Origin: a virus
Virus record (IMG/VR): IMGVR_UViG_3300030518_000122
Coordinates: 1 to 25,265 of that record
Direction: 5' to 3' (one strand)
Length of the DNA: 25,265 nt
In this document: piece after piece, positions 8,085 to 15,867 of the stretch
Numbering within the stretch: position 1 is the stretch's first letter
How the letters are laid out: every line of letters starts with the position of its first letter
The notes under the pieces: model-generated
The model's database searches: none
What the model was told of the DNA's origin: nothing
The model's input: the letters and a program-made list of their open reading frames with translations, nothing else
Made by a program: the position numbers and the translations under genes

Positions 8085-8804
8085 TTAGGGCTGGTAGCCC
8101 GAAAGTCTCAAGTAAACTCGCCGTCTGAACGGGCGCGATACGACACGTTGAACGTAGGGCGAGCGCCCTTGTGTTATGTAATCTCGGCAGGCTTCCACCA
8201 TGCCTTGATATTGGGTTCGATATTCCTGTATCGTCGCAAGGGCTTCGTCTTGCGCCCACTGCTCGCAGTACAGAAATGCGGCCCTCAGCGAGATCGCTTC
8301 GTGCCATGTGTCCGGGAACGAAGTGTAACTTGAACTTCCGCTAACTTGGCCTGGAACATCCGTATCGGCAACCATGAGCGGCGAGGCCCTGATGCCCCGA
8401 ACCACCATCGTATCGCCTGATGTGGCGGACGGCGGAACAAGCTGTATCACGTTCGGAGCCATTACCATGTATCGCATGGTGGTTCCTGCCGGTCTCGTGT
8501 ACCAGAGCGCGTCGTAATTGCGCTCGTCAATCTCCGTCGTTGGATATATGATGTTTGACACAAGGCCGACAGGAGTATAGGCTAGGTCCGTGATGCTCTT
8601 AAAGTAGGGTGTCGGTATCGTGTAAGTCGGCTGGTTTGCAACCGTAGTTACATTCACCTGTTCCCGGTTAAATTCGCTATCCCACGAAAAATCTGTGAGT
8701 CCGCGATTAACAAGGTCCACCCAATCAGGCCCCGGCATTGCATCTTGCCAACCGGCTTGCTTTGCCAGGAATGCGGCTCTATTTCTGAGTTGGAGGAAAT
8801 CCAT
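8085..8804 (-). CDS. Head-tail connector/adaptor-like protein, second paralogue
   Basis: A 239-residue protein. GGAGGT lies 8 bases before the ATG, inside the end of the upstream gene. It shares its layout with the neighbouring 8806-9420 gene. Both have an N-terminal M-x-F-x-x-L, a GW and a P-x-W-x-x-LVN segment, then FSWD, N-x-TTV, a YT strand, a later LxPP motif and a V-x-VRG-like strand. Here the residues are VDLVNRGLTDFSWD and VIQLVPPSATSGDTMVVRG. The helical C-terminus (AISLRAAFLYCEQWAQDEAL) resembles gp4/gp6-type adaptor proteins that sit under the portal. It is longer than its paralogue by an extra loop and a basic C-terminal tail. The adaptor role is inferred from size, fold pattern and position after the capsid gene. 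Confidence 0.75.
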   Translation of the reverse strand: MDFLQLRNRAAFLAKQAGWQDAMPGPDWVDLVNRGLTDFSWDSEFNREQVNVTTVANQPTYTIPTPYFKSITDLAYTPVGLVSNIIYPTTEIDERNYDALWYTRPAGTTMRYMVMAPNVIQLVPPSATSGDTMVVRGIRASPLMVADTDVPGQVSGSSSYTSFPDTWHEAISLRAAFLYCEQWAQDEALATIQEYRTQYQGMVEACRDYITQGRSPYVQRVVSRPFRRRVYLRLSGYQP

Positions 8805-8805
8805 T

Positions 8806-9420
8806 TTAACTTACCTCCGTCTCGAAGTTAGCGTATTTAACGGCATCTGCTACATATTGTTGATAGTCCTTGAGCATTGTTTCCATTCTCGTAGACGCAT
8901 CTCCAACCATGTAGACCTTGCCTTGAAGGTAGGCCGCGTAAATGCAGATTGCTTCTTGCAGCGGATCAGGGACGGGGGGAACGTCGGTAGAGTTAACCAG
9001 CGCCGTTCCCTGAACCAACCCCCTAACCGATACTGTGACAATAGCACTCGGCGGCGGAATTAATGTGATAGTTGAGAACGGGGCGAACGTGTACCGTGAT
9101 GACGGTGCGTTCGCCTGCGCTCTCCATGTCGGATTTGCCCATCGCTCATAGTCTTCATCCGATCGCAGAATGCCTGTGTTGGCACCTGCGGTGTCGTAGA
9201 CTACATCAATGACTTTCTTCCAAACCCCGGTCAGAGTGTAAGCGGCCTGCCCGACTACTGTAGTAATGTTCTGAGTTCCAATGATGCACTCGCCATCCCA
9301 CGAGAACTGATACCATGCCTCGTTAACGAGAGTGGACCAAGTTGGAGCGGGGCTTACATCGCTCCAACCTTCCAAGCTCGCCAATAGTTGCGCTCTCGCC
9401 TGTAGGTCGCTGAACTGCAT
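8806..9420 (-). CDS. Head-tail connector/adaptor-like protein, first paralogue
   Basis: A 204-residue protein following the major capsid gene. Its N-terminus has LQARAQLLASLEGW and WSTLVNEAWYQFSWDGE, then NITTVVGQAAYTL, ITLIPPPSAIVTVSVRG and a helical C-terminus (PLQEAICIYAAYLQGK). The same landmarks recur in the same order in the next gene, so the two are tandem paralogues. An AAGGACGG stretch sits about 10 bases before the ATG. Podoviruses commonly have an adaptor here that joins portal and nozzle. A paralogous pair could form two different rings or a mixed ring. Confidence 0.75.
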   Translation of the reverse strand: MQFSDLQARAQLLASLEGWSDVSPAPTWSTLVNEAWYQFSWDGECIIGTQNITTVVGQAAYTLTGVWKKVIDVVYDTAGANTGILRSDEDYERWANPTWRAQANAPSSRYTFAPFSTITLIPPPSAIVTVSVRGLVQGTALVNSTDVPPVPDPLQEAICIYAAYLQGKVYMVGDASTRMETMLKDYQQYVADAVKYANFETEVS

Positions 9421-9435
9421 CTGAACAGACCGTCC

Positions 9436-10530
9436 TTAGTTGCCGATGTTGGCGTGGCGCGCCATTGAGCGGCCCAGGAAGCCCGAAGTTATCTGGCCTA
9501 CCCAACGTGCCTGCCAGTTTACGATAGGTCGGTGCGGGTCCGGCTTCAACACGAACTTCGGAGCCATCGAAGCGCAGCGGAGCTTCAGGTAATTCGTGTT
9601 GATGAAGAATATCTGCTGTGCAGGGCAACGGTCATCGAACACTACATCCGCCCCACGGAACTTCATTGAAGAGAAGCCCGCGTCGGCAAGTCCGCCGCTT
9701 TCGTACCGCTGGAACGCCTGCTGAATCGCCATGAACGAACCGTAATTCTGTCGGTCCATGACAATCAAGTCAGGCTCATCGGTATCGCGGATCGCCAAAT
9801 TATAAACATAGTTGAGGCGGTCAACGGAGAGCGTGTCTGCGGAACCAGGGTTGTAGACCGGAGTACACCAGAACGCGCCGTTTGCGCCGTTTCGCTCGAT
9901 ACCACCTACGTTAGTAAGCGGGGTCGTACCGATCGCCGCGCCGCCTACAGTTGTCGAAGAGCCAGAAATGATGTCCGTACCGGCATAGGTCTGATGCGGC
10001 AGAATGATTGAGGTGTTGGTGTTGGTCGTAGAAGATCCGCCACGGTTTAGGTACGTTCGGATAGATCCGATGTAGCCCGCGCTCTGGCCGTTCGTTCCAA
10101 TTAAGCCTTCTGCTCTCCACAAGTCAGCCGCAAGCCCTTCCATGAATTTCTTCATGGATATGTCTTTTACCGTGTTGAGGTAGTTGATGCGCGAGGTCTC
10201 GCTGCCCTGCTGATCCATAATCATTTCGGATATGGAGACAGGAAGCAACTTCTCACACCACTGCCACTCCGCGTTAGTGAATCCAGTCGTTGCGGACGGG
10301 AGCACCTCGGCGTAAGGATCTAGGACGCCAGCGAGTTGCGGGCCTCCGGCGTCGGCGTAGTACAGCGGCTCAAGAGCCTTGATACCAAGACCGCCGGTGA
10401 CGATGTTGCCGTTCTTGCGGAGCAGATACCAGAGCGGGTTCTGCCCGGTAAAGTTGTCAGCGAACTTCTTTGACACCCACAGGTTAAGGGTGGTTGTCGC
10501 CAGTTCGTTAAAATTCGGGTTCTGTGCCAT
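9436..10530 (-). CDS. Major capsid protein (HK97-fold expected)
   Basis: A 364-residue protein placed directly after the scaffold-like gene, the normal site for the major capsid protein. Typical features are the N-terminal helix and loop region with FADNFTGQNPLWYLLRKNG, and a long central helix-rich part with WQWCEKLLPVSISEMI and MKKFMEGLAADLWRAEG. The C-terminal half has DLIVMDRQNYGSFMAIQQAF, FRGADVVFDDRCPAQQIFFI and a closing FVLKPDPHRPIVNWQARWV. That GADVVFDD-to-INTNYLKL stretch is common in phage capsid proteins, where a strand pair precedes the closing domain. AAGGA lies upstream of the ATG. It would form the procapsid shell around the scaffold. Confidence 0.9.
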   Translation of the reverse strand: MAQNPNFNELATTTLNLWVSKKFADNFTGQNPLWYLLRKNGNIVTGGLGIKALEPLYYADAGGPQLAGVLDPYAEVLPSATTGFTNAEWQWCEKLLPVSISEMIMDQQGSETSRINYLNTVKDISMKKFMEGLAADLWRAEGLIGTNGQSAGYIGSIRTYLNRGGSSTTNTNTSIILPHQTYAGTDIISGSSTTVGGAAIGTTPLTNVGGIERNGANGAFWCTPVYNPGSADTLSVDRLNYVYNLAIRDTDEPDLIVMDRQNYGSFMAIQQAFQRYESGGLADAGFSSMKFRGADVVFDDRCPAQQIFFINTNYLKLRCASMAPKFVLKPDPHRPIVNWQARWVGQITSGFLGRSMARHANIGN

Positions 10531-10559
10531 CGAAGTATGGTCCTTCCGAAGTTAGCGGG

Positions 10560-11405
10560 CTATCTCATGCCTGCCATCTTCTTAGCGTGTTTGAATAGGT
10601 CTATCAGGTTATCACCGTCAGGAACCTTGACTTCAGCATCGCTCTGCACACGTCCAGAACCAGTGCCTCGCGGGGTTTTTGGCGTTTCGACCTGAGCGGC
10701 CTTCTTCGCCGAAACTGTTGATTTGAGAGATTGCTTATAGGCTTCAAAGCCTTGAACAGTGAATGCGCTTTGGTCAGGCTCAGGAATATTCTCACCAAGA
10801 ATTTCCAGTATTGCGTTAAGCCTTGCCTCCGCAACATTCAATCGAGCAAGCGACTGCCCGATATATTGGGCGTGCTGTTGCAAGTTATTCGCAGTGTCCT
10901 GCGCGAAGGCCGGGATCTCGCTTATGACGCCACGGTTCTTCGCGACGAACTGTTCCGCTAAGGTCCAACCGCCTTGATCCGACTCAGCCTTAGCCCACGC
11001 CGCCTCATCTAATGCCGCAGCGGGAGCTTGCGCGGGCTGACCGATTGGAGCCAATCCAAGCTGCTGCAACTGTTGCTGATTGAGAAGGGGCAATAGGTTC
11101 GCGACGACTGCCGCCGGATTCGATTGGAGTTCCTTGACGATATTGTCAAGCTGCTCCGCCTTCGCCTTGTACTCGACCGTAGGGTCGGGCTTAGTTTCAT
11201 CGGGCTTGGCCTCTTCTTTAACTTCGGGTTTAACTTCAGCTTCGGCCTCGGCATCTGCCTTAACTTCGCCCGGTTTGCCCAATATCTCGGTAGGGACTTG
11301 TTCGTCCATATCGTCGAGAGCTACTTGCTCATCGATCTCGGGATCTTCCACTGCGTTCTCAGGTATGGGAGGCATCGCCTCTATCACTGCTTCATCTGCG
11401 GGCAT
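10560..11405 (-). CDS. Scaffolding-like protein
   Basis: A 281-residue protein between portal and major capsid. The first 90 residues are strongly acidic and rich in Glu, Asp, Pro, Lys and Ala, with alternating EAEAEVKPEVKEEAKPDETK. A helical segment follows (VEYKAKAEQLDNIVKELQSN), then Gln/Leu-rich helices (LLPLLNQQQLQQLG) and a second helical part (AQYIGQSLARLNVAEARLNA). The C-terminus ends in a basic LFKHAKKMAGMR. Acidic disordered N-terminus, helical middle and basic C-terminal hook are the usual scaffold arrangement, in which the basic end binds the capsid protein. The ATG follows the portal stop by one base, with GGAG upstream. Confidence 0.8.
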   Translation of the reverse strand: MPADEAVIEAMPPIPENAVEDPEIDEQVALDDMDEQVPTEILGKPGEVKADAEAEAEVKPEVKEEAKPDETKPDPTVEYKAKAEQLDNIVKELQSNPAAVVANLLPLLNQQQLQQLGLAPIGQPAQAPAAALDEAAWAKAESDQGGWTLAEQFVAKNRGVISEIPAFAQDTANNLQQHAQYIGQSLARLNVAEARLNAILEILGENIPEPDQSAFTVQGFEAYKQSLKSTVSAKKAAQVETPKTPRGTGSGRVQSDAEVKVPDGDNLIDLFKHAKKMAGMR

Positions 11406-13214
11406 TTATTTAACTCCAGCTTTTCCAGAACCGTTGTGTTGATGTATCGTCACAAGCGACGGGTTAATTGTCACCGGAGCCGCAGGTGGCGGAGGCGGCG
11501 GCGCAGACATAACTTGTCCAGGTTGTCCCGCCGAGTTAGGCGCTCCGCCGGGGTTCTGGACACCCGGCGGCATACCCGGCTGACCCGGCTGACCCGGAAG
11601 GGGTGAATTCCCAGGCTGACCCGGTTGTGCCATCGGTGCAGGCTTCAAGTATTTCCCGACGTCGCGCTTGCCAAACGATCTGAGAAGATCCGCTATGACA
11701 GGGGCCGGGTCTACTATTCCAGCCTGAATAAACGGCATTAACGCCTGCAACAGTTGCATATTGCTCTGTCGCTCTTGGCTAGGATCTTTATAACTTGTCG
11801 AGCTTTCAATGACTGCGACATCCTGCACGGCTCCTATCGCCTGCAACAGAAGCATGTCGTCGGGTGCGCCATCTCCCATGAGGCTCGGCGCAAACATTAA
11901 CGTGATCTCAAGCACGCGCTTGGCTATCAAGTCAATGAACTGCTCATACTCGATTTGCGCCTGGTTGCCGCGTGCGCCGCTCTTGTTGGCAAGCAATGCG
12001 GCCTCGGTAGCAAACTTGGCGGATTGATTGATTACTCCGCGCTCATACTCAGAAACGCCCGTCGCGCTATCAAGGCCCTGAGAAGTCATGCGGATCGCTT
12101 CAAGAAGTGCTTGCGACAACGGCTCTCCGGGAATAAATCCGAAGGCGTCTTCCGCGTCAGCCTTAAGTGCGACGAATCCTTGCGGCCTACCGTTGGCGAA
12201 CGCTTCCTTCGAGCTATCATCGAGCATCATCGGGTTAAACCACCCGATAGCGCCTCCGCTCTCAGCCTGGTTATTGAGCATGGACTGGTAACGCGTTAGC
12301 TGTTCTTGAATCTGCGCTGCAAGATCATAGTCCGACAGGCTAAACTCGCTCTCAGGTGCGATGTCGCCTTCCAGAAACAACACAGGAATACGCTTGTAAA
12401 GGTTTGGCCCCTTCTCAAGAACAGTCGATCCATGCAATATCGCTTCCGTGTTCTTGTCGTAATATAGCCACAACTCCACAGTGTTCTTCGTGATCGGCCC
12501 CGGAGCGTCCAAGTTAAGAATGTCGGAAGGCTCTGTTGTCGCAAGGTCGATCTTGTTTCCGAAACGCTCTCGGGCGTCATCGAACGGCAGCAAGATCCTA
12601 CGCGCAGCCCATCTAGGGTTATTCCAGTCCTTGATGTGCGGATCAATCGAAAGATCACGCGGCCTTACATGCTCGATCACGGGGCCAAGCGTGTCATGCC
12701 ACAAATACGCGATAATGCCGCACCCGCTGACCGAACGCTTCAAGAGAGCCTTTCGGCAGGTGCGCGCCCATCGCCGTTGCTTCCAGAGACCCTTCAAGTA
12801 AAGCCTGACAACTTCTGAGAAATCTGCGTTAGAGAACTGCGGGTTCACACCCATGCTGTCGGGATAGTCTTCGCCACAATTAACGTAGAAGTCCGGGTCT
12901 CCAATCGCTACAGATGCCGTCTTAGTGAGGATGTTGATAGCCAGGTAGTTTACGTTTCCTACCTCGGAGGCTTCCGGCAGTACGCCGACACCATCATAAT
13001 TATCATCATCATAAAGCAGAAACGCTGCTGACTCAGAGCCGTCAAGGAACCTCTTGCACGCTATGCGGTCACGCTCACCCATGCCGCGCTCAACGAAGCG
13101 TTGTCCTTCTTTTATGCGAGCGGCCATCGTTTCATCGTCAGTAGGCTTCGTGGACTTACTGCGCTTCGTGAGCGATGAGTTAGGCTTTTCAATTGGGACT
13201 TCGGCGTTATCCAT
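11406..13214 (-). CDS. Portal protein with collagen-like C-terminal tail
   Basis: A 602-residue protein. Size, position after the large terminase, and features such as RMGERD-like and DLSIDPHIKDWNNPRWAARR segments fit podovirus portals. So do LWLYYDKNTEAILHGSTVLE, RIPVLFLEGD, the long helix YDLAAQIQEQLTRYQSMLNN and the crown-like AKRVLEITLMFAPSL. The portal forms the dodecameric DNA gate at one capsid vertex. Residues about 526-575 are unusual: a Pro/Gly/Gln tract with repeated PGQPG followed by six prolines, encoded by imperfect 9-base repeats near 11570-11630. The start lies just after the FmdB-like gene stop with a weak ribosome site, suggesting coupled translation. Confidence 0.85.
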   Translation of the reverse strand: MDNAEVPIEKPNSSLTKRSKSTKPTDDETMAARIKEGQRFVERGMGERDRIACKRFLDGSESAAFLLYDDDNYDGVGVLPEASEVGNVNYLAINILTKTASVAIGDPDFYVNCGEDYPDSMGVNPQFSNADFSEVVRLYLKGLWKQRRWARTCRKALLKRSVSGCGIIAYLWHDTLGPVIEHVRPRDLSIDPHIKDWNNPRWAARRILLPFDDARERFGNKIDLATTEPSDILNLDAPGPITKNTVELWLYYDKNTEAILHGSTVLEKGPNLYKRIPVLFLEGDIAPESEFSLSDYDLAAQIQEQLTRYQSMLNNQAESGGAIGWFNPMMLDDSSKEAFANGRPQGFVALKADAEDAFGFIPGEPLSQALLEAIRMTSQGLDSATGVSEYERGVINQSAKFATEAALLANKSGARGNQAQIEYEQFIDLIAKRVLEITLMFAPSLMGDGAPDDMLLLQAIGAVQDVAVIESSTSYKDPSQERQSNMQLLQALMPFIQAGIVDPAPVIADLLRSFGKRDVGKYLKPAPMAQPGQPGNSPLPGQPGQPGMPPGVQNPGGAPNSAGQPGQVMSAPPPPPPAAPVTINPSLVTIHQHNGSGKAGVK

Positions 13215-13215
13215 A

Positions 13216-13488
13216 TTATTCGGTCAGGCTCGGCATTCGCTTATCCCATCGTTTGTTGTATTTCTTATCGTCAGCCTTGCGCCTTGCGTCGTTCTCAGCA
13301 TAGCCGCGCTTATTGCCTTCCGAAAGGTGCCTGGGTTCAGTCGTCAGATACGGAACCGTGATCTGCCGGACAGTCTTAACTTCATCGTCGCATGACCAAC
13401 AGAACATGTCCAGATCGCGCTCTTCCATCTTGCGCTGCTCGGAGAACTCCTCGCCGCACTCAGGGCATTTGTATAAATAGTAAGGCAT
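13216..13488 (-). CDS. FmdB-like zinc-ribbon protein
   Basis: A 90-residue protein beginning MPYYLYKCPECGEEF, the hallmark N-terminus of the FmdB/Zn_ribbon_8 family. Two CxxC pairs (C8/C11 and C30/C33) would bind one zinc ion. A highly charged tail follows (NDARRKADDKKYNKRWDKR). The ATG overlaps the stop of the large terminase gene (TGATG). Family members occur in many phage packaging operons but their role is not established. Nucleic-acid or protein binding during packaging or regulation is a guess from the zinc ribbon and basic tail. Confidence 0.85.
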   Translation of the reverse strand: MPYYLYKCPECGEEFSEQRKMEERDLDMFCWSCDDEVKTVRQITVPYLTTEPRHLSEGNKRGYAENDARRKADDKKYNKRWDKRMPSLTE

Positions 13489-15293
13489 CAGGCTGTAATC
13501 AGCTTTCTAATCGGTTTGTCACGTCGGTCATAGGCTGCAAGTTGCGACTCAGGAAAACTGAAGTTATAGACCATCGTGATGACGTATCGCAAACAGTCAA
13601 GGCAGTTGTGAACCAGTATGCCGTTGGCGAAAAACTCAGGCTCTCCGCCAACGGTCAAGTTATACACTGGGGAACTACCGGCTTCGTAAACTCCGACCAC
13701 ATAAACGCGAGCAAGTTTTGTTTTTCGCGTACTTATTGATAACGATATGATGCTATCATTGCACCTCAACGCGTCCAGTCTAACGAAACCTTTGTCGGCA
13801 TGGAAAACAGGATGGCCGCCTGTTCCAGTGATACTGCTTCCATCCGAGAACTTCACAGTATAGACACGCTCCATAGGGCTTGTTTGCCACGATCGCAACA
13901 CAGGACGCCAACCTTGCCGAGTTAAAACTTCGTCTCCTACCTGCACATCTTCAATCGGCTTGTCGCCTCCGCGAACCGTTACTGATGTTCCTGGTATCAG
14001 GCAGTGGTCCTCGCAGCCATCATCGATATCGTCTCCGGTGATATTACTGCCGGTAGTCTTATAAGCCGCGTCGGTCATCTCCGCCAGAAGTGCCGCGCAG
14101 TTTGGCGAGATCGTTAAAACGCCATGCGGGTATTCTTCTTCTCCGTAACCGGGAAGAGGTGCCAGGAACTCCCGCAAGAGCATCCATCCTGGCACTCTGC
14201 CCCGACGTTTGGCCGGAACTGTCACAAACGTCGGTCCGTTAGGCTTAAGCGAAGTCCGCGCCCACGTCTTACGCGTTGTCCGCGTCTGCTCATCATTCTC
14301 GCCAGTGATAAGCTTTCCTGTTGACGGGTCGGCAAATCGCATAGCGATATGACCTGGAATTCTCTCTTCGGTTTCCAATGCAGCCCGCGCCTGATCTGGA
14401 TCAAGTAGCCTATGTCTCTTGAGGTCAGCAAAAACATGGCATCTGTGATGGCCCGTAGACATATCTTGCCAGCAAGCCAACCATACTGTACCAAAAGCCG
14501 ACGGGTTGTACCCCCAGTCAACACCTGCGTACCATCTAGCCCACTGCGGGGGATTAACAAGCCGAACACATCCCGCCGGTATCGCGAAGTAGGAACTTTC
14601 GCCACTGTCCCAATCCCCATCCAGCCATTGCCGCTTCTTCCATTCCGGCAATCCGCGCGTGATGCGCTCGGCGTACTCGGGATCTTCGTTCGTCAGGTAA
14701 AAATTATCGGTTAACTTCGGCTGAAGGACAACAGTTTTCTTGTCCCGCGTCTCGGGCTTTACGAACCTGCGTCTCACCCATCCGTGCCCTATGCCGCCTG
14801 GGTTGCCGAAATAGAACTTCTTGCAGTTCGAGTATCCGCGTACCGATCCGCCGATAAGTTGCGGTATGATCTCCTCGAAGTGCGTGATCTCATCAAAGAT
14901 CGCCGTGAAGTATTCGAGTGACATATGCTTTTCGGCATGTTTCTCGTACTCCGCGAAGGCCAGAAACAGCCTGCTCTCGCCACCTCTCGGGCAACTGATC
15001 CGAAATACTTTGTGCGTCTGGTTGTAGTTGAACGGTATCCGCTGACCGTGGAAGTTAGCAAGCGCCTGACTGATAGGCTGCACATACTGCTTCTCAACGT
15101 CCGAGGATGTCCGCCGAAATATAATATTGTTGGACTGCGGCGCCTGTAAGGCCCTAATGATGCCTATTCGTCCAGCAATCCAAGATTTACCAGGGCCTCG
15201 CGAGCCTACGGCTGCCACCTGATCCACATCAGGATCTTCCATAGCTTCCAGCACGGCCATTTGCCAAGCGTAAGCCGGTATGACAATAGCCAT
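13488..15293 (-). CDS. terL: Large terminase subunit interrupted by an intein
   Basis: A 601-residue precursor. The ATPase domain has Walker A GSRGPGKS (30-37), Walker B IFDEITHF (132-139) and the coupling motif FGNPGG (162-167). The RNase H-like nuclease domain shows YAGVDWGYNP (D259) and MRFADPSTGK (D322). The third nuclease motif, DDGCEDH followed by CLDCLRY, is split by an intein at residues 431-563. Without the intein the protein is 468 residues, a normal TerL length. The enzyme pumps DNA into the procapsid through the portal and cuts concatemers. Its ATG overlaps the stop of the candidate small terminase (TAATG). Splicing is required for an intact nuclease motif. Confidence 0.95.
   Translation of the reverse strand: MAIVIPAYAWQMAVLEAMEDPDVDQVAAVGSRGPGKSWIAGRIGIIRALQAPQSNNIIFRRTSSDVEKQYVQPISQALANFHGQRIPFNYNQTHKVFRISCPRGGESRLFLAFAEYEKHAEKHMSLEYFTAIFDEITHFEEIIPQLIGGSVRGYSNCKKFYFGNPGGIGHGWVRRRFVKPETRDKKTVVLQPKLTDNFYLTNEDPEYAERITRGLPEWKKRQWLDGDWDSGESSYFAIPAGCVRLVNPPQWARWYAGVDWGYNPSAFGTVWLACWQDMSTGHHRCHVFADLKRHRLLDPDQARAALETEERIPGHIAMRFADPSTGKLITGENDEQTRTTRKTWARTSLKPNGPTFVTVPAKRRGRVPGWMLLREFLAPLPGYGEEEYPHGVLTISPNCAALLAEMTDAAYKTTGSNITGDDIDDGCEDHCLIPGTSVTVRGGDKPIEDVQVGDEVLTRQGWRPVLRSWQTSPMERVYTVKFSDGSSITGTGGHPVFHADKGFVRLDALRCNDSIISLSISTRKTKLARVYVVGVYEAGSSPVYNLTVGGEPEFFANGILVHNCLDCLRYVITMVYNFSFPESQLAAYDRRDKPIRKLITA
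13605..14003 (-). other. Mini-intein (133 aa, no endonuclease) in terL
   Basis: The insert starts at Cys1 in CLIPGTSVTVRGG, the usual block A of Hint domains, followed by IEDVQVGDEVLTRQGW. Block B is TGTGGHPVF, with the T-x-x-H pair. Block F/G is VYNLTVGGEPEFFANGILVHN, ending in His-Asn and followed by extein Cys+1, so all four standard splicing residues are present. Only about 30 residues separate the N- and C-terminal Hint halves, with no LAGLIDADG or HNH motif. The exteins join as CEDH-CLDCLRY, a normal terminase sequence. Its 133 residues are near the lower end of natural intein length. Presumably it is cis-splicing and no longer mobile by itself. Confidence 0.95.
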
Positions 15294-15793
15294 TACTCAG
15301 CCTCTCTTGGCACGAAATATTCTATCTGCTTCTGGACGTTGGCTTCTTCCGCCTCAGTTAACTCTTTCGGATGCGGCCTGACAATGATTACGTCAGCGCC
15401 GGGCCCGGCTTCGTTTAACTTGCGTTCATTCAGATCTTCGCCAGCAAGCATTGCCAGCACTCGAAGGGCTTGAGCATCGCCGCGCTCTACTGCATTATCG
15501 ATTAACTTCGTGAGCTTCTCGGCTGTAATCGTTCCCTTAACTTGCTGGAATACGTTATACAGGGCTTCCTTGGTGCTATCTTCACGCGTCCGTTTCGTTT
15601 CAATGATCTGTTTCTTTAACGCGGTCTCGTACTGAGAGTGCGCCTTTCGGATAACAGAAAATAGCTTGCGCTGGTTGACGCTTAGACCTTTAACGAAGTT
15701 AGGAAGCAGACCAGACGGCATGTAGGCGTCCGCGTTTTGTGGCAGATCCGCGTCTTCTACAGGTAGCGCCTCATCCTCATTAGATGCCGCCAT
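15293..15793 (-). CDS. Candidate small terminase subunit
   Basis: A 166-residue, mostly helical protein ending in the overlap with the large terminase start. An acidic N-terminus (NEDEALPVEDADLPQNADAY) is followed by a long basic helical part (QRKLFSVIRKAHSQYETALK) and another helix (TAEKLTKLIDNAVERGDAQA). I see no convincing helix-turn-helix. The call rests on size and on its place immediately upstream of TerL. Small terminases are poorly conserved, so lack of a motif is not strong evidence against it. Its leader holds a promoter and an inverted repeat. Confidence 0.5.
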   Translation of the reverse strand: MAASNEDEALPVEDADLPQNADAYMPSGLLPNFVKGLSVNQRKLFSVIRKAHSQYETALKKQIIETKRTREDSTKEALYNVFQQVKGTITAEKLTKLIDNAVERGDAQALRVLAMLAGEDLNERKLNEAGPGADVIIVRPHPKELTEAEEANVQKQIEYFVPREAE

Positions 15794-15800
15794 ATAGTTT

Positions 15801-15834
15801 CACCCCTACAGACAGTCTAATGTCCGTAGGGGTG
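15801..15834 (-). promoter_or_regulatory. Inverted repeat overlapping the terminase promoter (operator-like)
   Basis: CACCCCTAC and GTAGGGGTG form a perfect 9-bp inverted repeat with a 16-base centre (inner GAC/GTC can also pair). On the minus strand the first arm lies in the -35/-10 spacer. The second arm covers the expected transcription start and the GGGG ribosome site, 7 bases before the ATG at 15793. No U-run follows, so it is not a typical terminator. It could be a repressor site or, if transcription reads through from upstream, an RNA hairpin masking the ribosome site. Confidence 0.65.
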
Positions 15835-15842
15835 AGTGTCAA
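15814..15842 (-). promoter_or_regulatory. Sigma70-like promoter before the terminase genes
   Basis: On the minus strand TTGACA (15842-15837) is a perfect -35 box. After 17 bases comes TAGACT (15819-15814), four of six matches to TATAAT. A start about 7 bases later (near 15807) would give a leader of only about 14 bases beginning AGGGG. It lies in the only gap between the ejection genes and the packaging operon, where an internal promoter makes sense. Confidence 0.6.
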
Positions 15843-15867
15843 GGTAAAACATAAACGCCTAACTTGG

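Noticed and set aside
8085-9420. One connector gene broken by a frameshift into two
   Set aside because: Both frames carry the same full set of landmarks from N- to C-terminus, so they are tandem paralogues rather than halves of one gene.
11124-11606. Plus-strand open frame of 160 codons opposite scaffold and portal genes
   Set aside because: It lies wholly antisense to two well-supported genes, is Arg/Leu/Phe-biased like a complement-strand shadow, and has no ribosome site in keeping with the operon.
13605-14003. Homing endonuclease within the intein
   Set aside because: Only about 30 residues separate the Hint halves and no LAGLIDADG, HNH or GIY-YIG motif is present.
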